Shown here: piece after piece, positions 14,610-28,530 of the stretch
How the letters are laid out: each line of letters starts with the position of its first letter
Position numbering within the stretch: the first letter of the stretch is position 1
From: Seriola aureovittata
Taxonomy: Eukaryota; Chordata; Actinopteri; Carangiformes; Carangidae
Assembly (NCBI RefSeq): GCF_021018895.1
Contig: NC_079366.1
Span: 20,553,896-20,617,895 of the forward strand
Length of the DNA stretch: 64,000 bases
Direction of reading: 5' to 3'
Notes under the pieces: generated by a model
What the model was told of the DNA's origin: nothing
Seen by the model: the letters and a program-made list of their open reading frames with translations, nothing else
The model's database searches: none
Program-made: the position numbers and the translations under genes

Positions 14610-17600
14610 TGGATGTTAATCATATATTGTAAGGTGCCAAAGAAAAACACTTGCTTATGATTGGCAGGTGTCTGAATAAAATCTTACGTCAGAACACCTC
14701 AAACTCACGGCAGCTCAGGTTGATAGCTAAACTACTGTTCTAGGTCAGCAAGAAAGATAGAGTGACGGTAACAAGTGTTTATTCCTGCTGTGAAGTTTGA
14801 CAACATTGAATCAAAGGGGATTTGATTGACACTGACCAACAGAAAAATACAAATTCAAAGTAAAAACAGGTCTATAACAAAGCCATCTGATAAATTACAA
14901 ATAGAAAATACTTGTGTGCAACTTTATTAGGACACACCTCGATCATTAGTGCAGCCAACTGGTTCATAAGTCACATAATTAGTATGTTTAGTTGGGTCTC
15001 AGTCAGTCGCAGTATATGTATGTAAAACAAAGGAATAAAACATGAATACTTCCAAGGAGGGGAGTGATCCCCTTTATAGGCACTGTACATTAAACTACAG
15101 CTAAATATACCAACAACACTTGTGCCTCACCCTGTTTTACACCAATTAACTCCCAGCGGTGAAACAAACCTAACTAGGCATTACAAACAATTAATAAAAA
15201 CAACACAAAGTAGATGGCAGGATCCAAATACTGCAGAAGAAGTCCTGTACACGTTAGAGAGGCATCCAGTAACTCTGAATACACAATCAACAGTGACAGA
15301 CTACAGATAATATATATTTGAAGTGAAAGCTTATACAGCCTTTTTTTGGATTTTGTCTTTTCCTTCTGTCTAATTAACTCAAATGGATTTGACGTGGATC
15401 ATTTATAATTTCCAACAAACCTTTGATATTCAGTCTGCAGATATCAAAAATTAAGGGTTAACTTGTCTCTAAGCCTGAGTTCCTCTGTGTATAGGACAGT
15501 CTCTCAACACAGCAATTTAGATTTGATGTGATATTAACACAGACCTGCAGGAAACGTTTGAGTATTTCCCTTTTTTAATGGTATCAATTAACTACAAACT
15601 GAGTTGTTTTGAAAATATATCACCCTTTCTATAGCTTATGTAATTGACCTCATCATTTGAAACTGTCTTCATGTTGCTGAAGATGCTAAATATATTTTGA
15701 ACGTGAGGACAGTGTGTGATCTCAACGAAACCATACAGCTTTACACAGACTTGAATCCACCTGGTATTTAAGACATTGTCACGTCTCTTTTAATTTATTG
15801 CTTCTTGGACTGAACGTTTTCAGAGCACCTGCATGTTTCATACCACAAGATGGTGCCAAATATCCAAAAGGTGAGAAAAGTGCTGTTCTTTAACCCTTTC
15901 TATTTATTTAATCAGTAAGAATTCAACAAGGTATTCTATGCTTATGTAGATTTTATTTTAATAAAGAAGATAAATACTGTTGCTTTTTTTTTTTTACTTT
16001 ATCTGTAGGAGTTTGGTTGTGAATATAGTGTTTATTTTTTGTGGTGGTATTGATTGTGTGTTATGATTTTGTAATACTAATCCAAGAGCTCCAGGGGGCA
16101 GCCTAATCTCAAATTCAAGATGGTTCATGAGGGCACCATTTAAAACAAGTGTTTTACTAACTTGACAGTGTAAGGATTGTGCAATCAATAATTTAGGACT
16201 CTTGAATTGAAATAAAGCAAAACAAAACTCACTGATCAAGTCGTCTCACTCTGCTGTTTTGTTCTGTCGATGCCAGCAACAATGGAGTTGAGTAGTTTCT
16301 CTAAATCCATATTACTGCTGTAATACCTGCAATATAGAGCAGCAGAATAAATAATATACTCAGAGAATATCAGGAAAATTACAACAAATCCATCCTATAG
16401 CGTAGTATATCTATCATCTGGAAGTTTGAAAGAAGTGTTTGGTTTTAATTCCCAACGTTAATTCTTTTCAAGAATTAAAAACTTAATGAGAAAAATACAC
16501 AAAGGGTCAAGAGCATTTTATATATAAGACTTTTGTAATGACAAATATGGAATTACTGCAGTGAAGTTATCACTTTGCTATTCAATAATTAACAGGCAGA
16601 CAAAACCCTGCGCAATCAGATTTCATTATTAAAGTGCAGCTTCTCTCAGTGGCCTAAAGCACACTAGCCAACTCATTAGAAAAAGAAGCTTGGCACATAC
16701 TTCCCATAAATAACTGCTTTCAGCAGGAGAGCTAAATGCAGTCTTAATCAGTCAGCTTGTGGCCAGTATGAAAGGATAAATCTAGCAGCAGGGTGACGGA
16801 TAATGGCTGATCAGGAATAAGGCAACAGTAACTGGGCAGAAGATTGCACTGGAGTGTCTCAAATAAAGCTGGTAAGTGATGACTGGCACTCATTACAGTA
16901 ATACAGTAATAAACCATTTAGTAATACCATAATTTTATTGTGTTCACCAATGACGCAACATTTTCTTTTCACAGTTTCTCTGTAACATGTTGAATAAATG
17001 TACATTTAGAAAATACAAGAAAGGGTTGGTTTCAAAAAGGAAAAAAAGACAACCTCCTTACCAAGACCATATTGATTGCATCCAGCCTTTCTGTCATCTC
17101 TCTCTCTCATCTTCTCTCTGGGAGTATTGATGACTTTCACCAAGCTCACAGGTTTCATTGCACTGTTCTGCAGGATAGATAAGAAAAAGCATAAGGAAAG
17201 GAAGTCAGACAAATGAACAAATGCTTTTATGAATGGGGGCCTGACTCCTGTGTATCTAATAGGTTTTAGTAGAACAGGGGTTTTTTTAGACTGGGAGGAT
17301 CAGATCAGAGAGTGAAATAATGTCTCCCTTTTGACCAGACCATGCCCTTTTCGTAACCTTATGAGGATTAACACAATCACTGCAGTTTTTTCCCATTACA
17401 AGATACCTTATTAACAACAGATTTTATTGCAGTATATTGTTTGTATGATGAAAAGCTACACAAACGCTCCCCAAAGTAGAGACATGTTTTTTGGGAAGTG
17501 TTCTCAAAGCATTTGTTTAGTTTTGTTGGGCTTGAAGATCTGTAGGTTAAAAAAACAGATACAACGTTGTCTACTGCACTCAGTTATACAGATCACATTA

Positions 17601-18580
17601 ACCAGACTCAGCTTGCCAAGTGTGTAAGCTTATCTATATTATGCTTAAATATTAATGAACAGATTGCAGTTACCACAATCAGTGGTATTTGGTATGTGAT
17701 TTTCCAGATTGGCACTTGGACTGGTCATTCTTCAGAATGAGAGCCATGAGCAATTTACTCCTTTACTGACCACACAGATGAGGATTCATTGATTCATTTG
17801 AAGGCGAAGAACTCATAAGCCCATATCAAGGAACCAGGCATCAATTAGACTGATTAAAAATAATGATGCATGCACAGATGCTCTATGGCAATAAACATAA
17901 ATGTACATGTATTTCAATTACAACTAATTGTGTTCTCCCAATTCTCCCTTTGTTCTCTGTCTGTCATACAAACACCTACAACAAATAGAGCACAAATAGA
18001 AAGGGACTTTTACATATTTCTCAGTCAAATATTTAGTTATGCAAAAAAAAAAATTATTTAACCTTCCCACACACATAGAGCAACTTTACCAAATGAAATC
18101 ATTATTTATTATGTTAATCAAGTATGGTGAGGTCAGTCTAGTTCTTCCCAAGCCATCCAGGTCCAAGGTCCAAGGTCATGAGGGGGAGAATTAACTTTCC
18201 TTATTATCTTATCTAAGACGGTATGACTCATGTCATTGTTTTCAGCCGCACCAAAATCATATCCAACATCAAATAACACTTTCAGAATTGAGTGATACAA
18301 CCAAAAACCTTAAGAAATTTAACTTCATTGTCTAAGAGAGCGCTCCAGAGTTTTTCATTTGAAGAGCCCCAAACAGTTACACTTAACAGACCCACATACA
18401 AAACATTGCTTGTTTGGGTTCAGTCCCGAGCTGAAGAACTGCTTATATAATGTGAAGAGTTGAAAGACGGGCGTGTGATCGGAAAATACATTCTTGTCAT
18501 TCTCTCATTCGGAAATTAAAAATAATCTCAAGTAAACTCAAGCTTTCAGAGTCATACTAACCATGATTATCTTTGTCAAC
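14607..18580. other. Gene-free AT-rich stretch
   Basis: No exon, RNA gene or structured repeat could be supported. Frames in this part are short, and none shows splice-flanked conservation or a recognisable motif. Confidence 0.45.
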
Positions 18581-18700
18581 AATGCATTACTGCCCAACTA
18601 TACTAGAGTGTTGGGCAGTAATGCATTATTGAGTAAAAGTAGTGAGTTACAGTGCGTTATTACTTTTTCAGTCACAAGTCCAACATTTTTGGAGTGTTGG
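18581..18700. repeat. Teleost repeat fragment with an 18-bp perfect inverted repeat
   Basis: AATGCATTACTGCCCAAC at 18581-18598 is exactly complementary to 18610-18627, with an 11-base loop. The flanking GTGTTGGGCAGTAATGCATT and TTACTTTTTCAGTCAC words resemble the terminal part of a very common fish DNA-transposon-derived repeat, so this is probably two ends brought together by internal deletion. Confidence 0.55.
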
Positions 18701-19084
18701 CATTTTTTGCTGTCTTACCAGGAGTTGGATGGGGGGGTTGACATAAGTTTCGTCTTGCATCTACTGGTCCAGTCAGCTTGGCACAGGGGCTGAGGAAAGC
18801 ACAATGTAAAGAGAAATGTCACTAATTGCATCTGCTCCTGCATAATATGTAAAGATATCTCATTATTTTTTCAATAAGTAATGTGTAATTGTCAACATTT
18901 TTCAAGTAATTTACATAAAAATGTTTGTGAAACACCAACTTTGGACATTTCATTCAAATAAAGATGCTTATAGAGCAAATATTGAATATGCAAACATAAC
19001 TAAAGGCAGGCTAACTTCCCGCCACTTGGGGGCAGTGGAAACAAGTTATGAATCCAACATAACACAGAGCACAGGCTTACACTC

Positions 19085-20110
19085 ACTGTGCACTTTATTA
19101 GGAACACCTGTACACCTGCTTATTCATGCAATTATTCAATCAGATAATCGTGTGGCAACAGTGCAATACATAAAATCATGCAGATACAGGTCAGGGGCTT
19201 CAGTTAATGTTCAAATCAAACATCAGAATGGGGGAAAATATGTGTTCTCAGTGACTTTGATTGTTGGTTCCAGACAGGCTGGTTTGAGTATTTCTGAAAC
19301 TGCTAATCACCTGGGACAACAGTCACACAACACTCTAGAGTTTTTACTCAAAAAAACAAAAAACATCCAGTGATTGACAGTTCTATGGACGGAAACGCCT
19401 TGTTGATGACAGAGGTCAGAAGAGAATGGCCAGACTGATTGGAGCTGACAGAAAGGCTGCAATAACTCAGAGAACTACTCTTTACAACTGTGGTGAGCAG
19501 AGGAACATTTCAGAATGCACAACACGTCAAACCTTGAGACAGATGGACTAAAACAGCAGAAGGCCACGCATGGCTCGACTCCTGTCAGCCAAGACAAGAA
19601 ATCTGCAGTGGACACAGGCTCACCATAACAGGTCCGCTGAAGACTGCAAAACCCTGCCTGATCTGATTTCTGCTGAGGTACGCAGATGGTAGGGTTAAAA
19701 CTTGGTGTCAGTATGAACCCAACCTGCCTTGTGATAACAGCCCAGGCTGGTGGTGGCTGTTTAATGGTATGGGGAATCTTTTCTTGGCACACTTAATACC
19801 AATGAATAATCATTTGAGCATATCTGAGTGTTGTTGCTGACCATGTGCATCTCTTTATGGCCACAACTGACCATCTTTTAATGGTTACTTCCGGCACGAT
19901 AATGCACCATATCACAAAGCAAAAGTCATCTCAAACTGGTTTCATGAACACCAGATCTGAACCCAGTAGAGCACCTTGGTGGGAGAACAGGAGATCCACA
20001 GCAGGAATGTGCAGCAGACAAATCTGCACAAATGATGCGATTCAATCATGTCAACGTGGAGCAGAATGTTTCCAACTTTGGCTATTTGAGAGCAAAGGGA
20101 GGCTAAAGAG
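19085..20110 (+). mobile_element. Tc1/mariner-like transposon fossil
   Basis: A left terminal sequence containing ACTTTATTAGGAACACCTG is followed by a decayed transposase in forward orientation. Translating across frames gives recognisable pieces: a helix-turn-helix part with RKAAITQ, TTLYNCGEQ and ECTTRQTLRQM, then LSAKTRN and QWTQAHHN. The stretch that normally carries the first catalytic aspartate (WSDESRF type) is damaged, reading as CKTLPDLISAEV. Stops and frameshifts occur throughout, and the right terminus is not clear. It is a dead copy of a family abundant in vertebrates. Confidence 0.8.
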
Positions 20111-20890
20111 CTTGCTGAGTGTATTATCACATTTTAAATTGATATGGCAAACATGTTAGCAACAGTTTTTTTATTTACACATTCAACAGTTATGGTGTAA
20201 TGTTAGCTTTCAGCTGGGGTCCTGTTTCTGGCCACCTGACAAAAATAAGTCCAATATTCACTCTGCTAGTTGCTAACTGTGTCTGTCTGCTGTGGTAGCC
20301 AAAGTGGGTTTTTAGGGCTTTTACTAACAACACTATGAGAGTGGTGAGAGTGAACCAAAACAGTAATTTTGTGGCCAGAGAGCTACATTAATTAATCTAA
20401 ATTACCCCTTTCACACTGTGACATTGTTTTCAAGTTGTCATCTGATACATTGTTTTTGTAAAAGATTGCTTATAGCCTCCTTAATCTGAACACCTCTACC
20501 TGAAATCCAAGATGGCGGAGATGATTTCCTGTTCATTGGAGTGCTGCTCAGTGCTTCCACCAAGGGCTGGAAGCTGTATAACACAGCAGTCTATGCTAAC
20601 TGCTAACAGTGTTTTAACACAGTTCTCAGACCATTTTATTTTCGGCTTTTACAACACAGCAAATTTACCTATCTTGAAAAATAAACTGAGATTAAGACAA
20701 ACCACAGGTAGATTTGTGAGTGACATGCGCAAAAGGTCCAAAACGTTAAAGTCCAGCAGGACCCCTGAAGGGTCTGAGTCTTATTTTATTAACTACTCTT
20801 CTAATGCATGTGTGTTGGCGCTTTGAAGTTTGCAACAAGTATTCACGTGCTAATAAACGAGTTAAAAACAGGACCCAGCTAAGTAAAACC
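20111..20890. other. Repeat-like gene-free stretch upstream of mcub
   Basis: The part near 20270-20480, with words such as GTGAGAGTGGTGAGAGTGAA, resembles a dispersed fish repeat by memory. At 20506-20518 an AAGATGGCGGAGA word matches the YY1 core AAGATGGCGGC closely and is followed by a short frame with no family resemblance. Whether this marks a promoter or lies within the repeat is unclear. Confidence 0.3.
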
Positions 20891-21290
20891 TACTTACCAG
20901 CTGCTGTTTTACCGACTGGCACACCTTTAGCCAGCTAATCTCTTAGGTCAGGAGGGGGTGTGTGATTTCGGAACGGTGCCAGTTTACGTTCTCTTGGTTG
21001 GGATGGCACATACTGTTCAGTTCCCTGCTGGCTGATTCATGCAAAACAGAGAGAGAAAAAAAGAGGGGGGAGGGCAAAGGAAGCGGATTCGGATGTTGTT
21101 AGGAGGGAATGGAATGCAGCTCAGGCTGGGCTGTGCCTCCCTCTGTCCCGTAGCTATCACCACATCTGTTGTTATTTACACATACAGCAGCCCGTTTTCA
21201 ACCGGAACACCGGTCTCTGGTACGCTGTTTGTGGAAGTATCTCTACCCGGTATGTCCGAACAACACAGCTAAGACGGGCAACGGCTGACG
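20891..21290 (+). promoter_or_regulatory. mcub promoter and 5' leader region
   Basis: GC content rises and CpG steps become frequent approaching 21291, for example GACGGGCAACGGCTGACG just upstream of the start codon. There is no obvious TATA box, consistent with a CpG-type housekeeping promoter. The exact transcription start cannot be seen. Confidence 0.4.
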
Positions 21291-24200
21291 ATGGCTTCGG
21301 TGCGGATGGTCGGCAAAGTTGCGGCGAGACTTTTGGGAAGTCTTAAGCCTCTTCACTGCGGTCTCAAAACTACTCGTCCGGCTACATTTCTTCAACAGGT
21401 AAATGAATCATTTAACTAAGTAATTTAATTCGGCGTAGAGTTGCGACACCACTGTGCAACTATTTAAGTCTGTTGGGCTTTTGATGATCTGGCTTCCTGC
21501 TTTTAGAAGAAAACAGTCGGTTTGAGTCGCTAACTTCAATCATATAAGCTGCTCTTAAATTGATTGCTTTTTTTCGGCTTTTTAGGCAACATGCCGTGTT
21601 TGTTTTACTGCCTAAAATCAGATGTAAACTTAAGAGAAAAAAAGATCAATCTTTCACTTTCTTTTTGGTGGAGGTTTTTATAACTGGAGTAAGGCAGCTC
21701 TCGCTTCTGCTTCTGTCTGTCACTCTAGCTCTCCACCTTTGTGTCCTGTAATTTCCATTCACTACCAACAGAACATATACAGAAAATATATAATAAATTA
21801 TTAAATTGCATTACAGCACCTAGCTCTGCAGGGGTTTATGTTGCCTGCTGACGTCTAAACGACTGTCCAAGTCAATCAGCCTTGAAAAGTGTTCATTACT
21901 GAACATTATCTCGTCACTAAGGCAGCGCTCATTGAATTACTCTTATGAGAAAGCTCTTCAGTCGTACTCTTCAGTAAGAGACATCACTAACATCTCCATA
22001 CTCTGCAGCCCCCAGTGTGTGCAGCATAGAGGTCATCTTACTTTATCATGTGTCAGTATTGAGCATCATCAGGTGCTTCCCTGTATGTAGAGCTCATTAC
22101 AAATCATAAGGTGCAAAAGTCAAAGATACAAGGCACCAAATCATCACATGCAATCAGTTGTAAAAAGTGAAGGAGGGAAATGCTGCATAAAGTTAAAACC
22201 CACATGCATTCCATGTTTATCACCCATTGCAAGGAATTGCAGAGGTCAGCTGAGTCGTGAGCATGCAGATCTCAACTGGACACCTCAAATCTCTGACAGT
22301 GCAGGGAGAAAGGGGCTAAATGCCATGAAAGTCTCCATACTGAGTGAAAATTGATGTACAGTTTCTTGAATTGAAAAAAAAACAAAAAAAAAACAAACAA
22401 ACATTATGTTGGTTTGGCAAGCTGCCATGACTCACCTCTGCATGCAAGAATGACTAAGATGAGTTCTATTTTTAGACTGGACCGTATATAAAACAGGAGC
22501 TGCAGTTTGCCTCTTTCTCAAATGGCATAAGGATTCCTATAGCCACCAAGAGACCAGCAAACCCCATTTAGCCCTCTATGGGTGAAGACACACCAAATGG
22601 TTAAGGCTATAGTCTTAGCAAAATGTGAGTAGATAGCAGATAAGTGGATTATGCTGAAGGAGTACTTAGATATGGATAATTTGGATAATGGATAATGATA
22701 TGGATAATTTGATGACGTTTTACTGCAGTGAAACCTTGTCAGCATTGAAGCTGCTCACAGATTCTGTTCTGTGTGATTGTGATGGAAAGCATTATTTCGG
22801 GGTTATTTCCCCCCCCCCCCTTTTATTAGACACAAAACAGTATAGAGGTGATATGTAACTAGGGTCCCTGCAACCACATGGTCTGCATCTTTCCCCCCTA
22901 GGCCTCCACAACCTACATGTTGGCTGGAGTGTTTGATAATCAAACAGACAGATTTTAGCCGGAATATCAATTTAAATCTCAAACAATCTGACTCAGTGTT
23001 GTGCAGTTTCAGAATCCATGTAGAAATGTATCAAAAAGCTGTTGTCAACTCAGTACTGTACAAGCTGGGAGAGCAATGATGTGGCTGCATTACAGGTTGT
23101 TTAAAATTGTGCAACACCTGTAATAAGACCGACATTGAGAAGACAGAACACTCCTGCATAGAATCAGAAAAATCAGTTTTCAAATTCCAGGGAGCAAATT
23201 GTCAGTTTTGTATGAGACTGTTTCTGATAAGGTGTAGAAATAAAGTGATTTCATTTTATTTATATGGCAGTTGGTGAAATATACAGGGGTCACTCCAAAG
23301 GTTGTGGAAGATGAAATGAATTTTTGACCGTAAATATCTGGTTGACTTGCAAATCCTTGCTAAATCCCTGCTTCGAAAACTGCTCATAACAGCAACTATA
23401 GTGCAGTGTCAGCAGACATGACTTGAGTAGTGAGTAGATGTTAGCTTAAGCTGTTGACAATTCAGATACAATCTGTTGTGGGCAGCTAGGGTCATTGTCA
23501 TATTTATGTTATATTTCTATTATACATTGTAAAAAAAAAAAAAAAAAAAGCCGTTACCCACTAAGATTCCACAGGAGACAAATTACTTTAAGATCTGCTT
23601 TAATTTTTGCACCGCCTCCAGCAAAGTATTGAGCCTAGAGGGAGTTTGGATTTTATGCCAGTAAGTGAAGGTGCTGTCAGATAATATGTTTCTCTTCAAT
23701 AGACAATACTGTAATACTATACAGGTAAATATTATATGAGGGAGCTTGAAATGCCACTAAGCAAATTAGCATATTTGACTGGCCTGCGGGATTCTCAATG
23801 CAGATGAGTGATACTGAGTTTTCTCTGCAGCGACTGTCTGTTGTTCATTGCCTGTATTACCAGTAACACATACAAGGAACTGTATGACCTTTTGGGAAAT
23901 ACATTTGTTTGCAGTTTCTTTCCTGAGTGAGATGAGAAGATCAATATCGGTTTCCTCTCCGAGCATGCAGTATTGAAAGGTTCAGGAGGCTAAACGGGAT
24001 GAAGAGGAGTAAACTGCCACTGTAGGTCCATCGAAAGAGAAACGCATAACTTTCAGTATGTCCAACACCTTATTTTCACAGCCTGTCCTGTGTAGTGAGC
24101 TAATAGATCAAATGAGATATGGAGGTTTTAGAAGAACTTATGAATTGGAGCTGTCTAACGTGAGATTAAAAGCCCTAGTGGGGTTGCCAGGTCTGTGCAT

Positions 24201-25520
24201 GGCAGTAACTCTGCTCTGTGATTCTTGGATTTGTTGGAGACTACCTGGCTAACTGCTGTTACAAGACACCACAATGGGAAAGGACTGGAAATATTGCAAT
24301 GCATATTTTTTTTCACTTTTCACAGAACAGTAGTCAAAACCACTTCTAGTTTTTGTGCTTAGTAGGTTAACCACACTCCCAACATACTGTACCTTTTTGC
24401 ACTGCACAATGATGATTGAAGTGCATCACTTCATGTATTTCAAAATATATAACTTTGTTCCTCTATGCGTGGTGTGAAAACACTGCTTGTGACAAACAAA
24501 ACACGCTCAAGCAGGGTTTCAGCATTCAGGAAGAAACTGTTTTGTCATTATTGTCTATCTTTACACATTTATCGTTGGGGTTTTGAGTGTGCTGAAATAA
24601 TGTAATCCTACGCCTGTAATAGAGACAAATGCTTTCTGTTCCACAGAAACTTTAAACCCCAAAACGTTAGCACAGCTGAGGAAGGCCTCACTTTGTCACC
24701 GAACGGGGTGACGTTTTTATCTGACTGCAGGCTCCATCTGCTGCCTTGCATCTTTCATCGTACGGACCGACATGGCACTGTTAAGATGGAGGAGGTTTCA
24801 TTCCAGCAGGCCAGACAGCTCGTTTCTCAGTGTCAGGACAGGTCATGCCAGCAGTAGAGGCTGTTCTTTATTAGGGCAGCATCCACAGAAATAGAATGGG
24901 ACTGGTAGAAGCACGTGAACATCACCCTGAGGGAGTCTCTCAGACTTGTGTTTCAGTAGATATCAAGGTCTACTTGAGCTGTGGACCAGCGCTGCTTAGC
25001 AGAGCTATAGTGTGAGAAATACAGTAGCTGAGTTTTAAACCCCATTTATACCTGGTATTAACTGGTACACCTGGTGGTTAAGATGAAGATCATTTCTGAC
25101 ATCTATATCTAGATAACACATCTGATATCTAGTTAGTAAGTAAGTAAGCAAGTTATATAATGTGGTCTATATTCTGTCTTGTCAACAATATATAGTGGAT
25201 ACACTGTACATCGGACCAATAATGTGTGAATCCTACAAATTAAGCCTTATCAGTTACACCCATATGGCTGCATGATATTTAAACAACAGCTGAAGCCTTT
25301 GGCAAAGGAAAATAATGGGGGTGAGAATGATTAGTCTGCTGCAACAGAGTCTGTGGTAACAATCCCCACTAATAATTTTAGCACTGCACTGTGTGGTAAG
25401 AGTATTGAAAGTCATAACATGTTCATAAGACAAAGGAATCCAGATAATCTAACAGTGAACAAGTGAAAGAATTTCCAATCCCTTTTAAATTCTTTTTTAA
25501 ATCTTTTCTTACCGAGTGTG

Positions 25521-25558
<38 letters not shown>

Positions 25559-28480
25559 AGTTCAAGGTAGTTCTCAATCCAACAACAGACTAGTTACCTT
25601 GTGTGCTTCTCGTCCTGGTGTGCCCTTGTGATGAAGCATTTCCTGGTGTTGTGTAACCTAAAGGGGAACTATTATTCACTCAAGCTGGCAGAGGCAATGT
25701 TTTTTTGTGGCAGCTTTGCATTTTAGTTCAGGATGGAAAGTTGTTTTTAGTTTTTTTTGGAAGAGTTGTTTGTGCTCCTCCAAATCTGGCTGTTCTGAAC
25801 CTTTGCAAACACACATTCCTTAATCCATTCAGCTCCTTCATTGTGTTGTGCTGGGATTCAGGGTAAAGCACTGCAATTAGGGTTGATCAGTGGTATTAAA
25901 AAGGTTATATTCCCATGTAGGGTATAAATAAATAGATAAATAAATAAAGTCCTGCCTCTGCAGAAGTTCTTTCAAACAGACAGTTACCGTCTTCACATGG
26001 CAGAGGAACTATTTGGAGAGCTGTCAGGAACGTAGAGCCTCTGCTTGTAGGACCTGCTTGAAGAAAAGCCAACTTCACATTCCTATTGTGCATTAAAGAG
26101 ATTAAATCTTCGTTTTGTTTTTTTATACATCAGTGAATTATAATTTTTCATTTTGACACTTTTTTTTTATAGTTTGATTTTCGGTGGTACCGAACATGTT
26201 ATCTGTCGTCCTGTCGTCATCAGTATCTCACTCTTTTTTCCCTTCGTCCTCCTAACCCGGCCAGGTTATTAACTTGATAACAGAAAAACAAAATGCTTCA
26301 ATGCAAATCATTTTCATGATAAGAATACTGGCTGTTCTCAGTCAGTCAATTTCACTTCTTGGCAGCCTTCGATTTTCACCCCAGCCTTTAGGCCGTTTAT
26401 CACACGCATACATTTTCCTTTCCTTCTGTTTCAAGTCAACCCTGCAAGATACTGGCATCCTGTTATGATTACCTGCATGTATGCGGAAAAAAGTCACTTT
26501 CCCTTTGCTTAGTGGTATCCAACCTGTGGTGAGTTGGAGGAAATACCCGTAGGAAGTCGAGCAACATGTGATGACAAGTCTGCAACAGGCCATAGCTCAG
26601 TTGTGACAGGATTCATAATGGAGTGACCTGCTGGGAGACTGCAGGGAAAATGAGGCTGCTTTTCACCATGATAACCCTGATCATTGCTCCAGCAGACTTT
26701 ACTGCAGAAGAGGGAGATGAGGGTGTGTCACCCCTCCGCTTTCACACCCCATGTTCTCTCTCTCCTCTCTCCCAGTTCCCTGTTGGCGTGGCATAAAATA
26801 AGTCAGATCAAGGGGTAAATATACTTTCAGCTGATTGCTTCGAGAACGAACAGTTGGAGGAAATTATTTGGTGCTGAGCAGCAGGTGCGCAGCGTTGTTC
26901 CCTGCAGCTCAAAATTGACTCCCAAAATGTGTGAAGGACAATGGAGAGACAGTGACAGCCCTGCACTCTGGATAGCGATTAGCCGTGTAATTGGAAAGTG
27001 TGTTTAGTTTTGATAAGCAGACAAATATTCATTTGAGTAGCCAGTGGTGACGTTCGTTATCATGTAGAGCAGAACAGCCCACTCCTCTCTGCAGGCTATA
27101 CGTCTTGTGACATGACGAGGGTGTGATTGCCTGTTACTCATATATTTGCAGTGTCTGCGCTCGTTCAGGCATTACAGTGTTTTATGTGTTTAATAATCTA
27201 TGGGTGTGTCTGTCTTTTTCCATGAGAATTGCCCCAATGAAACATTACATTATTCATGCAACACTGAGATTGGAAATTTCCTCTTTTGTTAGTACTTCTA
27301 CAGTAATGGATAGCCCTCCAACAGGGACAGAGCTGACCTTTCTTGCTTTTGGTTGCAAGCCTTATTATCTGTCTACCACACGCTTTACATGTGTAAACAA
27401 AAGAAAGAAAGAAAAAAGACTAATCAACATGTAATTAAATTGCAATTAAAATTCAGGGCAAATAAGAGCATGAACTGTAATTTATCATGAATTCAAATGA
27501 ATGTAAGTCATGCAATAGTTTCTGTATCACTATATCAGCTTTTTCCTTCACAGTCTTCCATATTGCATCATCCATAAAGCATTACATTACTTTTTCTAGA
27601 TTTTGGCCAGTACCTGCGTTTATAAATGTTAGGAAACAAATGTGACAAAAAGATTTTTAACAATATTTCTCCTTTCATTTAACCAACCTACTATGCTATT
27701 TCTAGCCATGTAAGCAACAGGTTGATCCTTAACAATATTCAAGGTCCTCAGAGGATGAAGCCTAATTTTGTGATCCCCTGAGTTTTTCTCTTGCGCCATT
27801 ATGAATTACTGTAATTGTGAACATGTTAGCATGCTAATGTTAACATTTAGCTCAAAGTACTGCTGTGTCTTAATAGGTACAGCCTCACAGAGCAGCTAAT
27901 ATAGCTTTAGACTGTCTTGTTAATACCAAAGGATTGTCTGTACTGTTGGCCGGTGGGTTCTAGGCATTTACAGCAGCAGTCCCCATTATTCCCACAAGGC
28001 ACGAAAAATCATTACTGCACTCGCTCCCTATGTTTCTGTCATTAAGTGTAATGAGGCTGGCAAGCTCATCTGCTGTTTTTCAGTAGTCTGTTTCAAAAGA
28101 AAAATTGGTGGTCTCCGTTTTAAGCTTCTACCCTAGAGGTCTGTCACATGACACTCATCCCCTTAAATATATATAAATAGTTTTTACTATAAAAGTAAAA
28201 CATTGTTGCTGTGATGTGTAAGAGCATTTTACAGAACAGAGGTAGAACATGTAGGTGAGAGAAGTAAAAGTGTGAGTATTTATCCTACAGACAGTAATAA
28301 CACAGGGCCAGGAGCATGGCTTTGGAAATTGACTATTAATCATCACACAGCTCTCAAGCTACATTATCTGTCACAGTAGCCACGTCCTGTTGATTTAGAA
28401 TGGGCTTGGTATATGTGCACAAAGCATATAAACTGCCTGGAGGCACTCAGCTGTTGAATTGACTCACTAATCTTACTCTC

Positions 28481-28530
<50 letters not shown>

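Noticed and set aside
20506..20826. Small gene starting at the YY1-like ATGGCGG word
   Set aside because: The 104-codon frame has no family resemblance and overlaps repeat-like sequence; kept only as a possible regulatory motif.
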